From: Liquidambar formosana
Lineage: Eukaryota > Streptophyta > Magnoliopsida > Saxifragales > Altingiaceae
Length of the DNA: 64,000 nt
Direction: 5' to 3'
NCBI GenBank assembly: GCA_039720395.1
Contig: CM077832.1
Coordinates: 30,479,316 to 30,543,315, forward strand
The notes under the pieces are model-generated. The model was not told the DNA's origin. It searched no databases and saw nothing but the letters and a program-made list of their open reading frames with translations. Below are positions 54,160 through 64,000 of the stretch, one piece after another (position 1 is the stretch's first letter; each line of letters starts with the position of its first letter). The translations under genes and the position numbers were made by a program.

Positions 54160-54800
54160 GAAGTGCACATCCAGGTGAATATACTGAGACAGTTCGTGGG
54201 TCACCATTATACATGGCTTCAGAAGTTCTGCAATTTCAAAGATGTGATGAAAAGGTTAGAGCTTTTTGTAAATCCATTTTGTGCAAAATTGGAGGAACTG
54301 AGAGTAAGGGCTTGATTACAGGTCGATATGTGGGGTGTTGGTCTAATTCTTTTTTAGCTTCTTAATAGTTATCCACCTTCTCATGATAGGACAAATGTTC
54401 AGGTAGCACCTTGGCCTTTACGAAGTAAAAGTCCTTAGAATCTACTAGGTCCAATCTCCTTCAACAAGAATTTGTTGATTTCAGCTGCTTTAGAACATCA
54501 AGTCCTGTACGTGTCCTCCATTTTCTCAGCTTATTCTTCCGGGGTTGCATCCAGACTGTATAGATATGTGCTCAAGATTACTTTCTACAAATCCTGGTTT
54601 AGCTGGCTATATCAACTAAAAATAATTTTGTTATACCCCATCTCAAGGAATAAAAAATGACCTCTTGATTTAAGTCTGAATGATCTAGAAATCTGTAATT
54701 TATTAATTTCTCAATCTTGCAGTGACCCACCTCTCCTTCGATGAGTTTTATCAGCACAGGTTCTTCGGAAGAAAAGGAGTGGAGAGGTAGGAGCAACTCT
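54160..54800 (+). pseudogene. ATG1-like autophagy kinase fragment
   Basis: Four exon-like pieces with splice borders encode part of an ATG1/ULK-type kinase domain: [20 protein letters not shown] then LQFQRCDEK (to 54255), [22 protein letters not shown] (54321-54400), PFSQLILPGLHPDCIDMCSR then LLSTNP (about 54518-54594), and THLSFDEFYQHRFFGRKGVE (from 54721). These match the activation segment and C-lobe of plant ATG1, which starts autophagosome formation. Disablements: the APE-motif Pro is replaced by Ser (MASEV), the conserved Glu of ILFELL is a TAG stop, and the N-lobe and C-terminal region are absent. The identification is by motif recall and is fairly secure. Confidence 0.75.
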
Positions 54801-56636
54801 TGAAAACTTGGTTGCTGCATGTTATTTCCCTGAAGGAGCCTCCTTTTGTGAGATTAACTGGACATTTTCAAAATTACCAAATTTAACTGTCAAAGAATTC
54901 AAGAACCTCTTCACTGCTCATCTATGATAGATCACATCTGAAGTTGTCACAAATCATCCCCTACTGCTTTCCACCATCCCCTGCTGCCTCAGATCAAGCT
55001 GGCATTCCTGATCCTTGGTTCTCCTTGTTCTTTTCTGGAGTAAATCTCTACACCATCTGCTACAAGATCTGGAGTGTGGTCCTTGAGTTCTGCCACAAAT
55101 GGGCAAAAGTTTTCAAATGGCAGTGTCCAGTTCAAACTTTTGAAATGGTCCAGCAATTTCTTTACCCCGCATGAAACATTGATCTCATCAATTTGGCATA
55201 TTTCAACAAGTGTTTTCCTTGAGATTCTATCTTTGTTTATCAAGTTTATGTGCATACAATAGACTGTGCTTGCATGATTATAGATCACTGGGAACACTTT
55301 AATCACAAAGTTATAGGAAACAATGGAGTATTCTGGGTGTTCTGTCTTGTGGGTATTTTTGCCTTTGCTTGTAATTGGTGACTGCATGCTGTAGAGGTGA
55401 TCATGTGTACACACTCCTCTATCATTCAATTGTACAGAGATGTATTCATATTAATTATGTTTTTAATTATTAGATTTCGAAAAGTATGTTTCCATTGGAA
55501 TTGCTTATATTGATCATCTTGGAGTACTTAATGACATGGGCATGTATTCTCGGTTGCATCATGCCAATTCAACTTCAAAAATAAAAATGAATCTTTCTTC
55601 TGGTATCTTGTATAATTGTATTGGAGGAACCAATCTCCCTTTAATCCCATCTATGAATATAGGCGGTAATGATAACCAAATCTCTAAGAATTTGCTTGCT
55701 AGGTGACTAGGCACTGATTCTCCAACAGGGATTGTTCTCCCCATTCCATAATATGATATTGATGCCCTATGACTAGTGAATGACTTGATTGCTTTGATTT
55801 GTGAGGTTAGGGATTGTCAGGTTTTCAATGGCCAGGGTAAGAGACAAGATTATGGTTTATGACATTTAACACAGTAATGTTCTTTTTAGCATTTTAGCCC
55901 CCTGCTGAATTTTGGTCATGGTTGTCAAAACGCTTAACCAAGCTTAGTCCCCAATAGATTTAATGATAGTCCTCTCACTAACCTAGGTGCCTATCCTGCT
56001 GCATATGGTAAATGTCGCATATAATGCACAATACATTGCATTTGTTGTGATATAGTCACTAAATTTATAAGCAACTTGTTGTGAGATTGAATGAACTATA
56101 TAATAAAGTAGATCTTTAGAAAAGGGAAGAAGATAATTTTTTAGGAAAACACAGTTTTGAACTTTACTTTTCAAGTTCCCACAAAATGGAGTATCCATGA
56201 TGTTTGGACAGGGTAAATTACCTATTTGGATATCCCATGAAATTGGAATGTTAGCTTTCATCATTCATAGCATTTGAAGGCACAAATCCATCTTCTAGAC
56301 TGAAGCTGTTAAAGAAAATGGAAGTGCCACCATAAATGATACTCCCTATTCCTTAAAGGATTGTCCCAATTTTTATTTTGGGCTATTCCAAAAATTTTTG
56401 TCTCCAAAAAATCAATGACTCAATTTTAGTTGATTTCCCAAAATACCAAATTTGTCTTGTCACTCAATCCCCTTAGCCTCGTCATTTGTTTCAATGGACT
56501 CATTGCAGAAGAAAAGTCCAATCAATGGTGTCAAAAGCCTATGTAAACTAGCCTAAGTCATATTTACTACCAAACACGCCCAGTAATCCGCTGGAATATA
56601 TCTTGTGGCTAGAACCATTTGTTGGACTTTTCCATC
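54801..56636. other. Unassigned spacer in block C
   Basis: No supported gene. Short coding-like patches occur near 55010-55170 but with stops in all frames. 'tactccctattccttaaagg' at 56340 resembles a Stowaway-type end without a partner. The equivalent region is deleted from block B. Confidence 0.5.
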
Positions 56637-56798
56637 TGGAATTTGCGTCTTCTACGGGGGCATGACTTAGACTTACAGGTCAGCAGGCCATGTCTAAAAA
56701 TTAAACGTTTGTATAGATTAAGTGAGCACCTTATCTTATCAAAGAAAGAACTATTAGTGCTTTTGGCAATGGCTATGCCAACATAGTGCAGATGTTAG

Positions 56799-57113
56799 TT
56801 CTTTTAGGTTATGTTTGGATAAGGAATTTGTAGGTGGAATTTGTTTTTGAGATGGATTTTGTAAAATTTTTATAAAGATGAGATGGACAAAATCCTTATA
56901 AAAATTTTACAAATTTCATCTCAGAAGCAAATTCCATTTAAAAATTCTGTTATGCTATGTTTGGATAAGGAATTTTTAGATAGAATTTGCTTTTGAAATG
57001 GAATTTGTAAAATTTTTATAAAGATGAGATAGACAAAATCCTTATAAAAATTTTACAAATTCCATTTCAAAAGCTAATTCCACCTAAAAATTCCTTATCC
57101 AAATATAGCGTAG
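56799..57113. mobile_element. Tandem-dimer foldback MITE
   Basis: The insertion is absent from block B, which reads GTTCTTTTAAGGACC. The ends are GGTTATGTTTGGATAAGG and CCTTATCCAAATATAGCG. The interior consists of two successive foldback units of about 155 bp, each with ATTTTTATAAAGATGAGAT and its inverse TATAAAAATTTTACAAAT. The target duplication appears to be TA. Confidence 0.8.
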
Positions 57114-57651
57114 CTAAGGACCTTGCAATGACTTTTGGGAGCAAGAGCATAGTTATTTCCAGCAGCACGATTCATTACTTTTCTTGAGTCTCTCTTTTAT
57201 AAGGATTCTCTCCATGGAATTTTCAATCTTTTATGTTCTTTTTTGACATGGTGTGAAAGGTCATTTGTGAGGGATTTAACAGAGGATGCAACCCTCAATT
57301 GAATTGAATAACAGCAAAAGTGGATTCTTGTAGTGGACCCATACAATTGGGATTTAGGCGTTGTTGAGTTCAGTTGGGTTGAGTTTATATTCGCTCCTTT
57401 TTTTTTTTTCTTTTTTTTTTGGTTTTGTTTTGTGGCTTAATAGAGAGTCTTATGTGTAATTCTTAAATCAAGGAGCACAATTTTTCTACTTCATTTCCAT
57501 TTTGGCATAAAATGTAGCAGCCTTGTTATTTTGACAAGGTAATGGCTCATAACTTTCTTATGCCATAGCATTTGAAGACACAAATTCATCCTCTACATGG
57601 AGCCATTGAAGAAATGAAAAATATTTGATCACATCTTAGGAAACTTTAACT

Positions 57652-58112
57652 CTCAACTTAACAGTTCTATCCCAACAGTCCAAACCCAACAACCCCAATC
57701 TCAAACTCTTTTCTCTTTTCTCTTTTCTTACACCTACTTTCTCCCCTTCTGATTTCTCCCTCTTTTCCTCAAACAGAAGATGTGTATAATTCCTCAAGAA
57801 CGCGATTTATTTCTAATTATATCCTTTATGTGTCGTCACTCAATCCTTTCATCATTTCAGCGTGGTCATGGGACCGTCTTCAATTTACGTCTTCTATGGC
57901 TCAAGACTTAAACAGCCGGTCAAAACGCGGTGCAGGAATATCAGACATACGCATGGATGCCTTTTTTATTGACTTTTCAAAACAAAACCATGACGCACCA
58001 AGTCACTAAATCCGGATTTGGTAATCTCTGTGGTGGTTTAATCCGGGTTGTTATAAAATCAATTGACGGTTCGGATTTAAAAACGAAAAGGTACTGATGG
58101 TGCCCTAGTTAA
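57652..58112 (+). repeat. Block segment with unrecognised exon-like part (copy C)
   Basis: It matches 9745-10238. Behind 'catttcag' it reads WDRLQFTSSMAQ before diverging in frame from copy A. The frame GISDIRMDAFFIDFSKQNHD is open for a short distance. No family recognised. Confidence 0.55.
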
Positions 58113-58482
58113 GCGCAATTCCAATGGTGAGGCAAAACATGAGACAAAGCTAAAATTTGCTTCATGCATGTGTGAAAAACAAGTACTCCAACAAGTGATT
58201 TATTTGGTGAGGTTTATGTAGGTTGAAGCAAATCTTGAGTTATATTTGACTCAAGAAATAATTTTGAGACAAATTTGCTACAGCATCATTTGGAAATGAT
58301 GGTTGGAGATGGAAGGAAAAGTGGGTGAGGCAAAAAAAAAAAAAAAAAAAAAAAAATGGTTCACATACATTGGAATACCTATTTTTTTCATACACTTCCA
58401 CAATAGCAATACATTTTTACATTGTAGCAATGCCAAAAATGGTTTTGCATCACCAAAATGTCTCACATGATTGGATTTGCTC
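58113..58482. mobile_element. PIF/Harbinger-type MITE, block C copy
   Basis: The ends are GCGCAATTCCAATGGTGAGG and inverted CTCACATGATTGGATTTGCTC, with TAA before the left end and AAA after the right, so one side of the target duplication has mutated. This is the uninterrupted counterpart of 31603-34595. Confidence 0.8.
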
Positions 58483-58735
58483 AAATAGCTCTAAATGAAA
58501 AAAAAAAAAAAAAAAAAAAAAGGGGAAAAAAAAAAAGAGGGAAGAGAAGAGAAAGAAGGAGCATCTCTTGGTTTGATATTTTTTTTAATTAAAAAAAAAG
58601 GTCAAGTCTACTTGGGTTTAGGACTAATTTTGGCATTAAAACAGATTTTTTTTCCCCCTCTTGAACATCATACAGCTCACTAAAGCATACGAAACCCTCC
58701 AAAGTGCCTACAAGAGTACCAAGAGTACAAGGGCA

Positions 58736-58740
<5 letters not shown>

Positions 58741-58772
<32 letters not shown>
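58741..58772. repeat. (CT)n microsatellite in lectin kinase leader
   Basis: A CT run ends two bases before the start codon at 58774. CT-rich leaders are common in plant 5' UTRs. Confidence 0.9.
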
Positions 58773-58773
<1 letters not shown>

Positions 58774-58776
<3 letters not shown>

Positions 58777-61101
58777 ACTTCTGTACCAGCTATGTTGTTA
58801 CTGTTTTTTCTGCTTTCCGTAGCAGTAAGAGCTCAAGAAAACCAATCCAATTTGATAGGCTTGGGTTCTTCGCTCTCACCCAGTACTCACCACACTTCAT
58901 GGCTCTCATCTACCGGCCTATTCGCATTTGGTTTCTATCCCCATGGCTATGGATTTGCGGTTGGAATATGGCTGATTGGTCAACCTCAAAACACACTTGT
59001 TTGGACTGCAAATCGAGACGATCCTCCTGTCTCCTCAAATGCTACACTTGATTTCACCAAAGATGGTCAGCTTCTTCTTCGATCCAAGCAGTTGGGCCAA
59101 GAAAAACCCGTTATTGAATTGCGAGAGATTGCGGTGTCAGCTTCTATGCTTGATTCTGGTAATTTTGTGTTTTACAACAACAATTCTCGAGTTATCTGGC
59201 AAAGCTTTGATTTCCCAACCGACACTCTGTTGGGCGGTCAGAACTTGTCCAGTGGAGATAAATTGATTTCCAGTGTATCAACGTCTAATGGCTCGAGTGG
59301 ACGGTTTTATCTAGCAATGCAAAGTGACGGAAACCTTGTTGCCTACCCTGTAAACAGTACGGCTGCACCTGAGGACGCGTACTGGTCCTCCAACACCCTT
59401 GGAATTTCCGCAACACTAAATCTCAACCATAGAGGCCTTTTAGGCTTTCGCAATTCAGCTGGGCGCAATGTACGCACTGTAGCCAATGGTACGTCATATT
59501 CTGGCGAGAGCGAGACCATCATTTACCGTGCAACACTTGATGCCGATGGGGTTTTCAGGCTCTACTCGCATAGCTTTCGGATCGGGGATGATAACCCAAC
59601 CGTGTCGCCTGAGTGGTCTTCGTTGCAAAACCAATGTGAAGTCAAAGGTTTCTGCGGTTTCAACAGCTTCTGCTCAAGCAACGGCAGCACCAAAGCTGAC
59701 TGTTTTTGCTTTCCTGGTTTTGTTTTCGTCAATCCTGATATGAGGTTTTTGGGCTGCTACAGGAGCTTCAATGATGAAGACTGTAGAAGGAAAGAGCTAT
59801 CATTGTCTTACAGCATTGCAAGTTGCAATAACACGACCTTGGGAGGCTTTCCCTATAGTATGTTGTCAATGAGTAACGAAGATTGCAGCAATTCTTGCCT
59901 AAAAGACTGTGATTGTGGGGCAGCTTTGTATTCGAATGGTGTTTGCAGTAGACGAAAGCTTCCACTCACATATGGGAGAGTAAATCAGAACGAGACGACC
60001 ACGCTCTACTTAAGGGTAGGGGGAGATTATAATTATAAGCCACCCATTCCAGGGGATCCGATAGTCATGATTGAAAGCAAGAAGAAACTAATTCAAATTC
60101 TAGCAGTAAGTTTGGGTTCCGTTACATTCTTGTGTTCACTTATTGCAATCTCTAGTTTCTTTATATACAGACGTCGGGTTCATATTTATAAAAGGCTGTC
60201 GGAAAATTCAAATCTAGGTCTAACTGATGAGTTTACTCTGCGATCATTTTCATATGTTGAGCTCGAGAAAGCCACAGATGGGTTCAAAGAAGAGTTGGGC
60301 AAGGGTTCTTTTGGAGCTGTGTATAAAGGGGCCATATCTGAAGGTAACAAGATTGTTGCTGTAAAGAGGCTAGAAAAAGTAATGGAAGAAGGAGAAAGGG
60401 AGTTCCGAGCAGAGATGACTACGATTGGGCGAACCCATCATAGGAACTTGGTTCGTTTGCTTGGTTTCTGCGTGGAGGGCTCTAGGAAGCTTCTTGTTTA
60501 TGAATACATGAGAAATGGATCACTTGCAGATCTTCTCTTCAAGGTTGAAACGCACCCCATTTGGAAAGACAGAGTGAGAATTGCACTGGATGTAGCTAGA
60601 GGGATTTTATATCTACATGAAGAGTGTGAGGTCCGTATCATCCACTGTGACATAAAGCCTCAAAATATACTTATGGATGATTCTTGGACAGCTAAGATCT
60701 CTGATTTTGGGTTGGCAAAGCTTTTAATGCCCAATCAAAGCGGCACCATTACCCCAGTCGGAGGGACTAGAGGGTATTTTGCACCTGAATGGCAGAAGAA
60801 TGCCATAATATCAATGAAGGCAGATGTTTACAGTTTTGGGGTTGTGCTGTTGGAGATTGTATGCTGCAGAAGTAATATCGAGGTCAATGTTTCGACAGCA
60901 GATGAGGTGCTCCTTTCTACATGGGTGTATAGTTGCTTTGTGGCTGGAGAGCTAAATAAGCTTGTGGGGGATGAAGCAGTGGACATGAAGACCTTGGAAA
61001 GGATGGTCAAGGTTGGATTGTTGTGTATTCAAGATGATCCTTTGACCACACGGCTCAAAATAAAAGGAGCATCGAACCCCCACAAAACACCTAATTGCTG
61101 A
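58774..61101 (+). CDS. G-type lectin S-receptor-like Ser/Thr kinase (LECRK3-like), C-terminus altered
   Basis: Plasma-membrane receptor kinase, 775 codons in one exon. It has a signal peptide (1-20, ending AVRA), a bulb-type lectin domain (about 25-150), an EGF-like Cys cluster (CEVKGFCGFNSFC, about 287-330) and a PAN-like segment (CLKDCDCGAALYSNGVC, about 372). The transmembrane helix is at about 440-465. The kinase domain has LGKGSFGAVYKG (about 506), VAVKRL with the catalytic Lys, the arginine-less HCDIKPQN loop (about 623), DFGLAKL and GTRGYFAPEW. After LLCIQDDP (about 759) the sequence departs from the family and ends TTRLKIKGASNPHKTPNC, losing the last helix and the usual tail with its RPSM-type Arg. 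Antisense LINE sequence begins at that point. The ligand is unknown. Kinase activity is uncertain. Confidence 0.9.
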
Positions 61102-63508
61102 AATTAAGCAACTAACTGTTTTTTATTTAATCTTAGAACCCAAACCTCTCCAGATCTGAAGTAATTCACTAACCCTCCTTGTCCCCAATGTGTCCCCGTC
61201 ACCCTCTATCATCTCTGACAGTCTGTCAACAATTTCTTAATCATTACCTAGGCTTTGAGCACCCAAGTGAGAGACCTGCTTCCAAGTTTCTTCAGCTTCC
61301 TTGAGAATCAATTGATTTCTGTTTTTAATGCCACCATCCGAGATAGAACAGTCACTGAAGAGTGTAGAGTTCGACTACCAATGTCCTTTTTTATTTTTGG
61401 AGTTCACCTTGCCTTTTTTCTTGGAAACCCTCTTCGATCTAATGCACCTCTTCTTCCAACTAAGAAGATCCTCTAACAACCTCTTCTTCTTTTTAGCAGA
61501 ACGTGCAACGGCTTTGGATTTCGTAGAGTCCCGTATGGTCTGAGGGACTGCACCAACATTTTCAACCAGCGAAGCATTCTCACAGATCAAAATTTTCCCA
61601 GATCGATCTCCAGCTTGCGCAGCCTTAGCAAATGCATCAAGGAAATGTTCCACCGAAATATCTGACCCACTCTTTGAGGCCTTCCTTCCCGGAGTCTAAA
61701 CTACAAGCCCTTCTAAGGCCGTGCAAACTAACCTCCAACATACCCAAGATTAAAGCCCAATTCCAGCCTGACTTGTCTCAACCCATCTTTGATGCCTTCC
61801 ATCACTGGACCCATACTATGAGCCCTCCTCTGCCCAAGAGAATGCTTCTCATAATTATGAGAGCCGCCAAAACATGTCACTTGGATTAACCGTTAGAGAC
61901 TTAGAGCATTACCAGTTCCCATTGCCATGGCACAAGGCTCCATGCAGCTGTTCCTTTCCCTGCTGAAGTCAGAATGGTTTAACTTTCCATTTGAAAGCTG
62001 CCGTTCACTTCATCTAGCCTAATAACTTGGCTCTTTTCCCTAAATGGTAGGTTTTTTAGGTTTTATTCCAACTTTGGTGTGATTTTAAACTTTATTCCCA
62101 AACAGCGATAAATCGTGGTTGCTAACCACGATTTTAATAAAATCGTGGTTAGCAACCACGATTTTAGCTTTGGGTGTACAACCATGATTTTAAACTTTAT
62201 TCCCAAACAGCGATAAATCGTGGTTGCTAACCACGATTTTAATAAAATCGTGGTTAGCAACCACGATTTATCGCTGTTTGGGAATAAAGTTCAAAATCAC
62301 ACCAAAGTTGGAATAAAATCTACAAAACCTACTATTTAGGGAAATGAGCCCTAATAACTTCTAAACCTAGGTCGACGTGTTCATCATTTGCCAGCATAGC
62401 ACCTATATCTGATTCATTCTTCTTTCTTCCTCCTCCTGAACATCTAACCTCCGCTGATATCTCAGGGCAAGCTGGATTTTCTGAAACTTCTAAAGTTAAT
62501 TGCTCACCCATTACACATTCATCAGAACCACGATCATCAACAATTCTCACTGGCAAATTATGCTTGGAGAAATTTACACTTGATTCCTCTCGTATGGTTA
62601 TAAGAAACCGCTTAGACTTAACCTCCCACAGAAATTCTTTAGAGATCAGCTTAGATAATTTTGTAGAAACTAAAATTCTCCCTCTATCTAACACCCTTCT
62701 CTATGTGTATTATTATCCACTATTATAACAATACCAAATCTTTCGCCGATTTTCTTGACGTTTGCTCCAGTCCAAGCATTAAGTGGAACACCATCCGCAC
62801 TCAACCAAACTAAATGATCTCTATGTACAAAACTGGGTTCACAAACCTTTATGTCTGTGAACTATCGAGAAAGCCAAGAGCCCAAGATGTATCTCAAGAT
62901 TGCAACTCATAGCACCATCTCTCAGGAATTTCAGTACAACCATTAAGCCTCCCAGAAATCTTACCGTTATATCAAACAACCCTTCACTAATGAAAGCATC
63001 TTGAAGGCCAGCAATAGATTCGATGTGTATCACAGTTTGATGGGACACCTTTGTAGTGATTCCTCCTCGACTTCCATTAATTAAATCCTTTCAATAACAT
63101 GGCATTCATGCTTGACCTCACCATTCCCCCGAGGCTTTTAACCCCTGCCCACCTATTCATACCTGCAACAACCTCTGTCTATGACCTGCTGTCCAAATGG
63201 GTTTCCTTAGCAGTGTTAAACAAAACGTTCGCATTCATATTGATTCTATTTTCCCTCCCACATACAGGTTTTTCCTTATTTCTACCCATACCCGACACAA
63301 TCCTGCTACAATCCCGTCCAAACTCTGCTCTTTTTAACCAGTAGTCTTCTGTCCCAGCACCGTGTCCCATTTGCTTTTTGAATAGCAAGGTCTGCATCTT
63401 CATCGCAATAGAATCTGACAAATCCAAACTGACTCTTCACGCCTCTTCTTTTCTTCCAGGGGACGAAGACATCATGATGCAGATTGTATCGGCATACGCA
63501 CCATGAGC
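61042..63508 (-). pseudogene. L1-type LINE ORF1 region, decayed
   Basis: On the minus strand, from 63500 leftward: an RRM-like segment VFVPWKKRRGVKSQFGFVRF then YCDEDADLAIQKANG; a DUF4283-like segment IAGLQDAFISEGLFDITVRF then LGGLMVVLKF (about 62925-63020); 'lvwlsadgvplnawtgan'-type sequence in broken frames (about 62750-62815); an open 120-codon piece with EVSENPACPEISAEVRCSGG (62335-62694); and a Lys-rich piece with SWKKRCIRSKRVSKKKGK (61378-61653). RRM followed by DUF4283 is typical of ORF1 of plant L1 elements, an RNA-binding protein. No ORF2 or poly(A) tail is present at the left edge, where it meets the lectin kinase. A MITE interrupts it at 62029. Confidence 0.7.
62029..62350. mobile_element. 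Hairpin MITE, Mutator-type target duplication
   Basis: The ends are GGCTCTTTTCCCTAAATGG and inverted 'atttagggaaatgagcc'. CTAATAACTT flanks both sides exactly (62019-62028 and 62351-62360). The 322-bp element is almost wholly self-complementary. A 105-bp internal duplication repeats AATCGTGGTTGCTAACCACG and its mirror, so several alternative hairpins can form. No coding capacity. Confidence 0.92.
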
Positions 63509-63974
63509 TGTTGGACATCTTGCTGCTAAATTGGGATTCTAGTTTATTTAGATATTTTAGGAATTTTTATTATTATTATTTAATTATTGCTTTTAATTTA
63601 ATTTGTTTCTTAGGTAGTTTGATATTTTCTTGTTCTAGTAAAACTAGGTTTTTCTTCTTACTTGTTCTAGTAGAATTAGACTTTCTTGTTCTAGTAGAAC
63701 TAGGTTGTCTTGTTCTAGTAGAAATAGGTTTTTCTTAGTTCTCTATATAAAGGGATGTAAGCCTTATGGCAAATAGTTTGAAGTTGATTATTTTCTGCGA
63801 TTAATAATATTGAGAGAGAGAGTTCTCCTTTATTTTCTTACTTTCATGTTCTTGAGAGAATATTGATTGTGGTTACCTACTATCTGGCATTGTTCTTGCG
63901 ACAATCAACAGATTGGTGGATGCTTGTTTGTTTTTTGGTGAGCTAGTCTCAACCGCGTATTTTCCGCTGCATCA
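63509..63974 (+). mobile_element. LTR of a retrotransposon continuing past the window
   Basis: It probably starts TGTTGGACATC at 63509 and ends GCATCA at 63974. A TATATAA box lies at 63744-63750 and an AATAATATT signal-like word at about 63806. Four copies of a TTGTTCTAGTAGAA unit (63630-63728) lie upstream of the TATA box, where U3 enhancers sit. The left border is inferred, because the second LTR is outside the window. Confidence 0.75.
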
Positions 63975-63976
63975 GT

Positions 63977-63988
63977 TGATATCAGAGC
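63977..63988 (+). other. Primer-binding site of the right-edge retrotransposon
   Basis: TGATATCAGAGC differs by one base from the plant initiator-Met site TGGTATCAGAGC and lies 2 bases after the LTR end. The internal region, outside the window, should begin here. Confidence 0.8.
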
Positions 63989-64000
63989 CCAGTTCGTTCT

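Larger units (their letters stand above)
45687..61041. repeat. Segmental duplication block C
   Basis: The third and least deleted copy, colinear with B: HMG-like (truncated at its 5' end), Ulp1-like, copia element, a stretch unique to C (53337-56636), PIF-type MITE and lectin kinase. Uninterrupted sites in C define the borders of insertions in B, and the reverse is true at 56799. Confidence 0.85.

Noticed and set aside
56340..56480. Stowaway-type MITE starting at 'tactccctattcc'
   Set aside because: Only one end is recognisable, and no inverted partner or TA duplication was found.
59486..59743. Alternative frames inside the lectin kinase
   Set aside because: They are shadows of the 775-codon frame, which carries all the conserved motifs.

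Overview
The window is nuclear DNA of a flowering plant, most likely a eudicot. It is AT-rich, most genes are broken, and the repeats are plant families: Ty1/copia, L1-type LINEs, hAT/PIF/Mutator-type TIR elements, Helitrons and a probable tRNA-derived SINE. Two of the few long open frames belong to plant-specific immune-receptor families. I cannot name the species from the sequence. I found no rRNA gene, no convincing tRNA gene and no CRISPR array.

Two genes look translatable. One is a single-exon CC-NBS-LRR immune receptor (40004-42625). The other is a G-type lectin receptor-like kinase (58774-61101) that is complete except for a lost kinase C-terminus. A paralogue of the kinase at 35945-37790 is a pseudogene. 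Smaller gene pieces are three copies of an HMG-box-like gene, two copies of an uncharacterised plant family resembling the N-terminal region of Ulp1/plant-mobile-domain proteins, an ATG1-like kinase fragment, a cytosolic sulfotransferase fragment and a captured exon of unknown origin.

Layout: 1-5390 holds decayed repeats with the sulfotransferase and LINE tails. From 5390 the same ordered block occurs three times. Block A (about 5390-10260) is short and internally deleted. Block B (about 24118-37790) runs HMG-like, Ulp1-like, copia remnant, PIF-type MITE, lectin kinase pseudogene. Block C (about 45687-61041) runs HMG-like, Ulp1-like, full-length copia, ATG1 fragment, PIF-type MITE, lectin kinase. 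The intact NLR lies between B and C, and a copy of only its leader region sits directly at the start of C. This suggests that an NLR/lectin-kinase locus was duplicated in tandem and then eroded differently in each copy. Between A and B (10260-24117) lie a LINE, a Helitron, and a 6.2-kb Mutator-like element containing nested LTR-type and MULE-type insertions. From 61042 to the end are an antisense LINE ORF1 region, a hairpin MITE and the start of an LTR retrotransposon.

Many insertions can be dated relative to the duplication because the paralogous block gives an empty site. The most striking structure is a 2.6-kb foldback element (31771-34399) with about 0.9-kb arms, an exact 9-bp target duplication, a series of TATAGTCGACTATA palindromes, and a 224-bp unit repeated about three times in one arm only.
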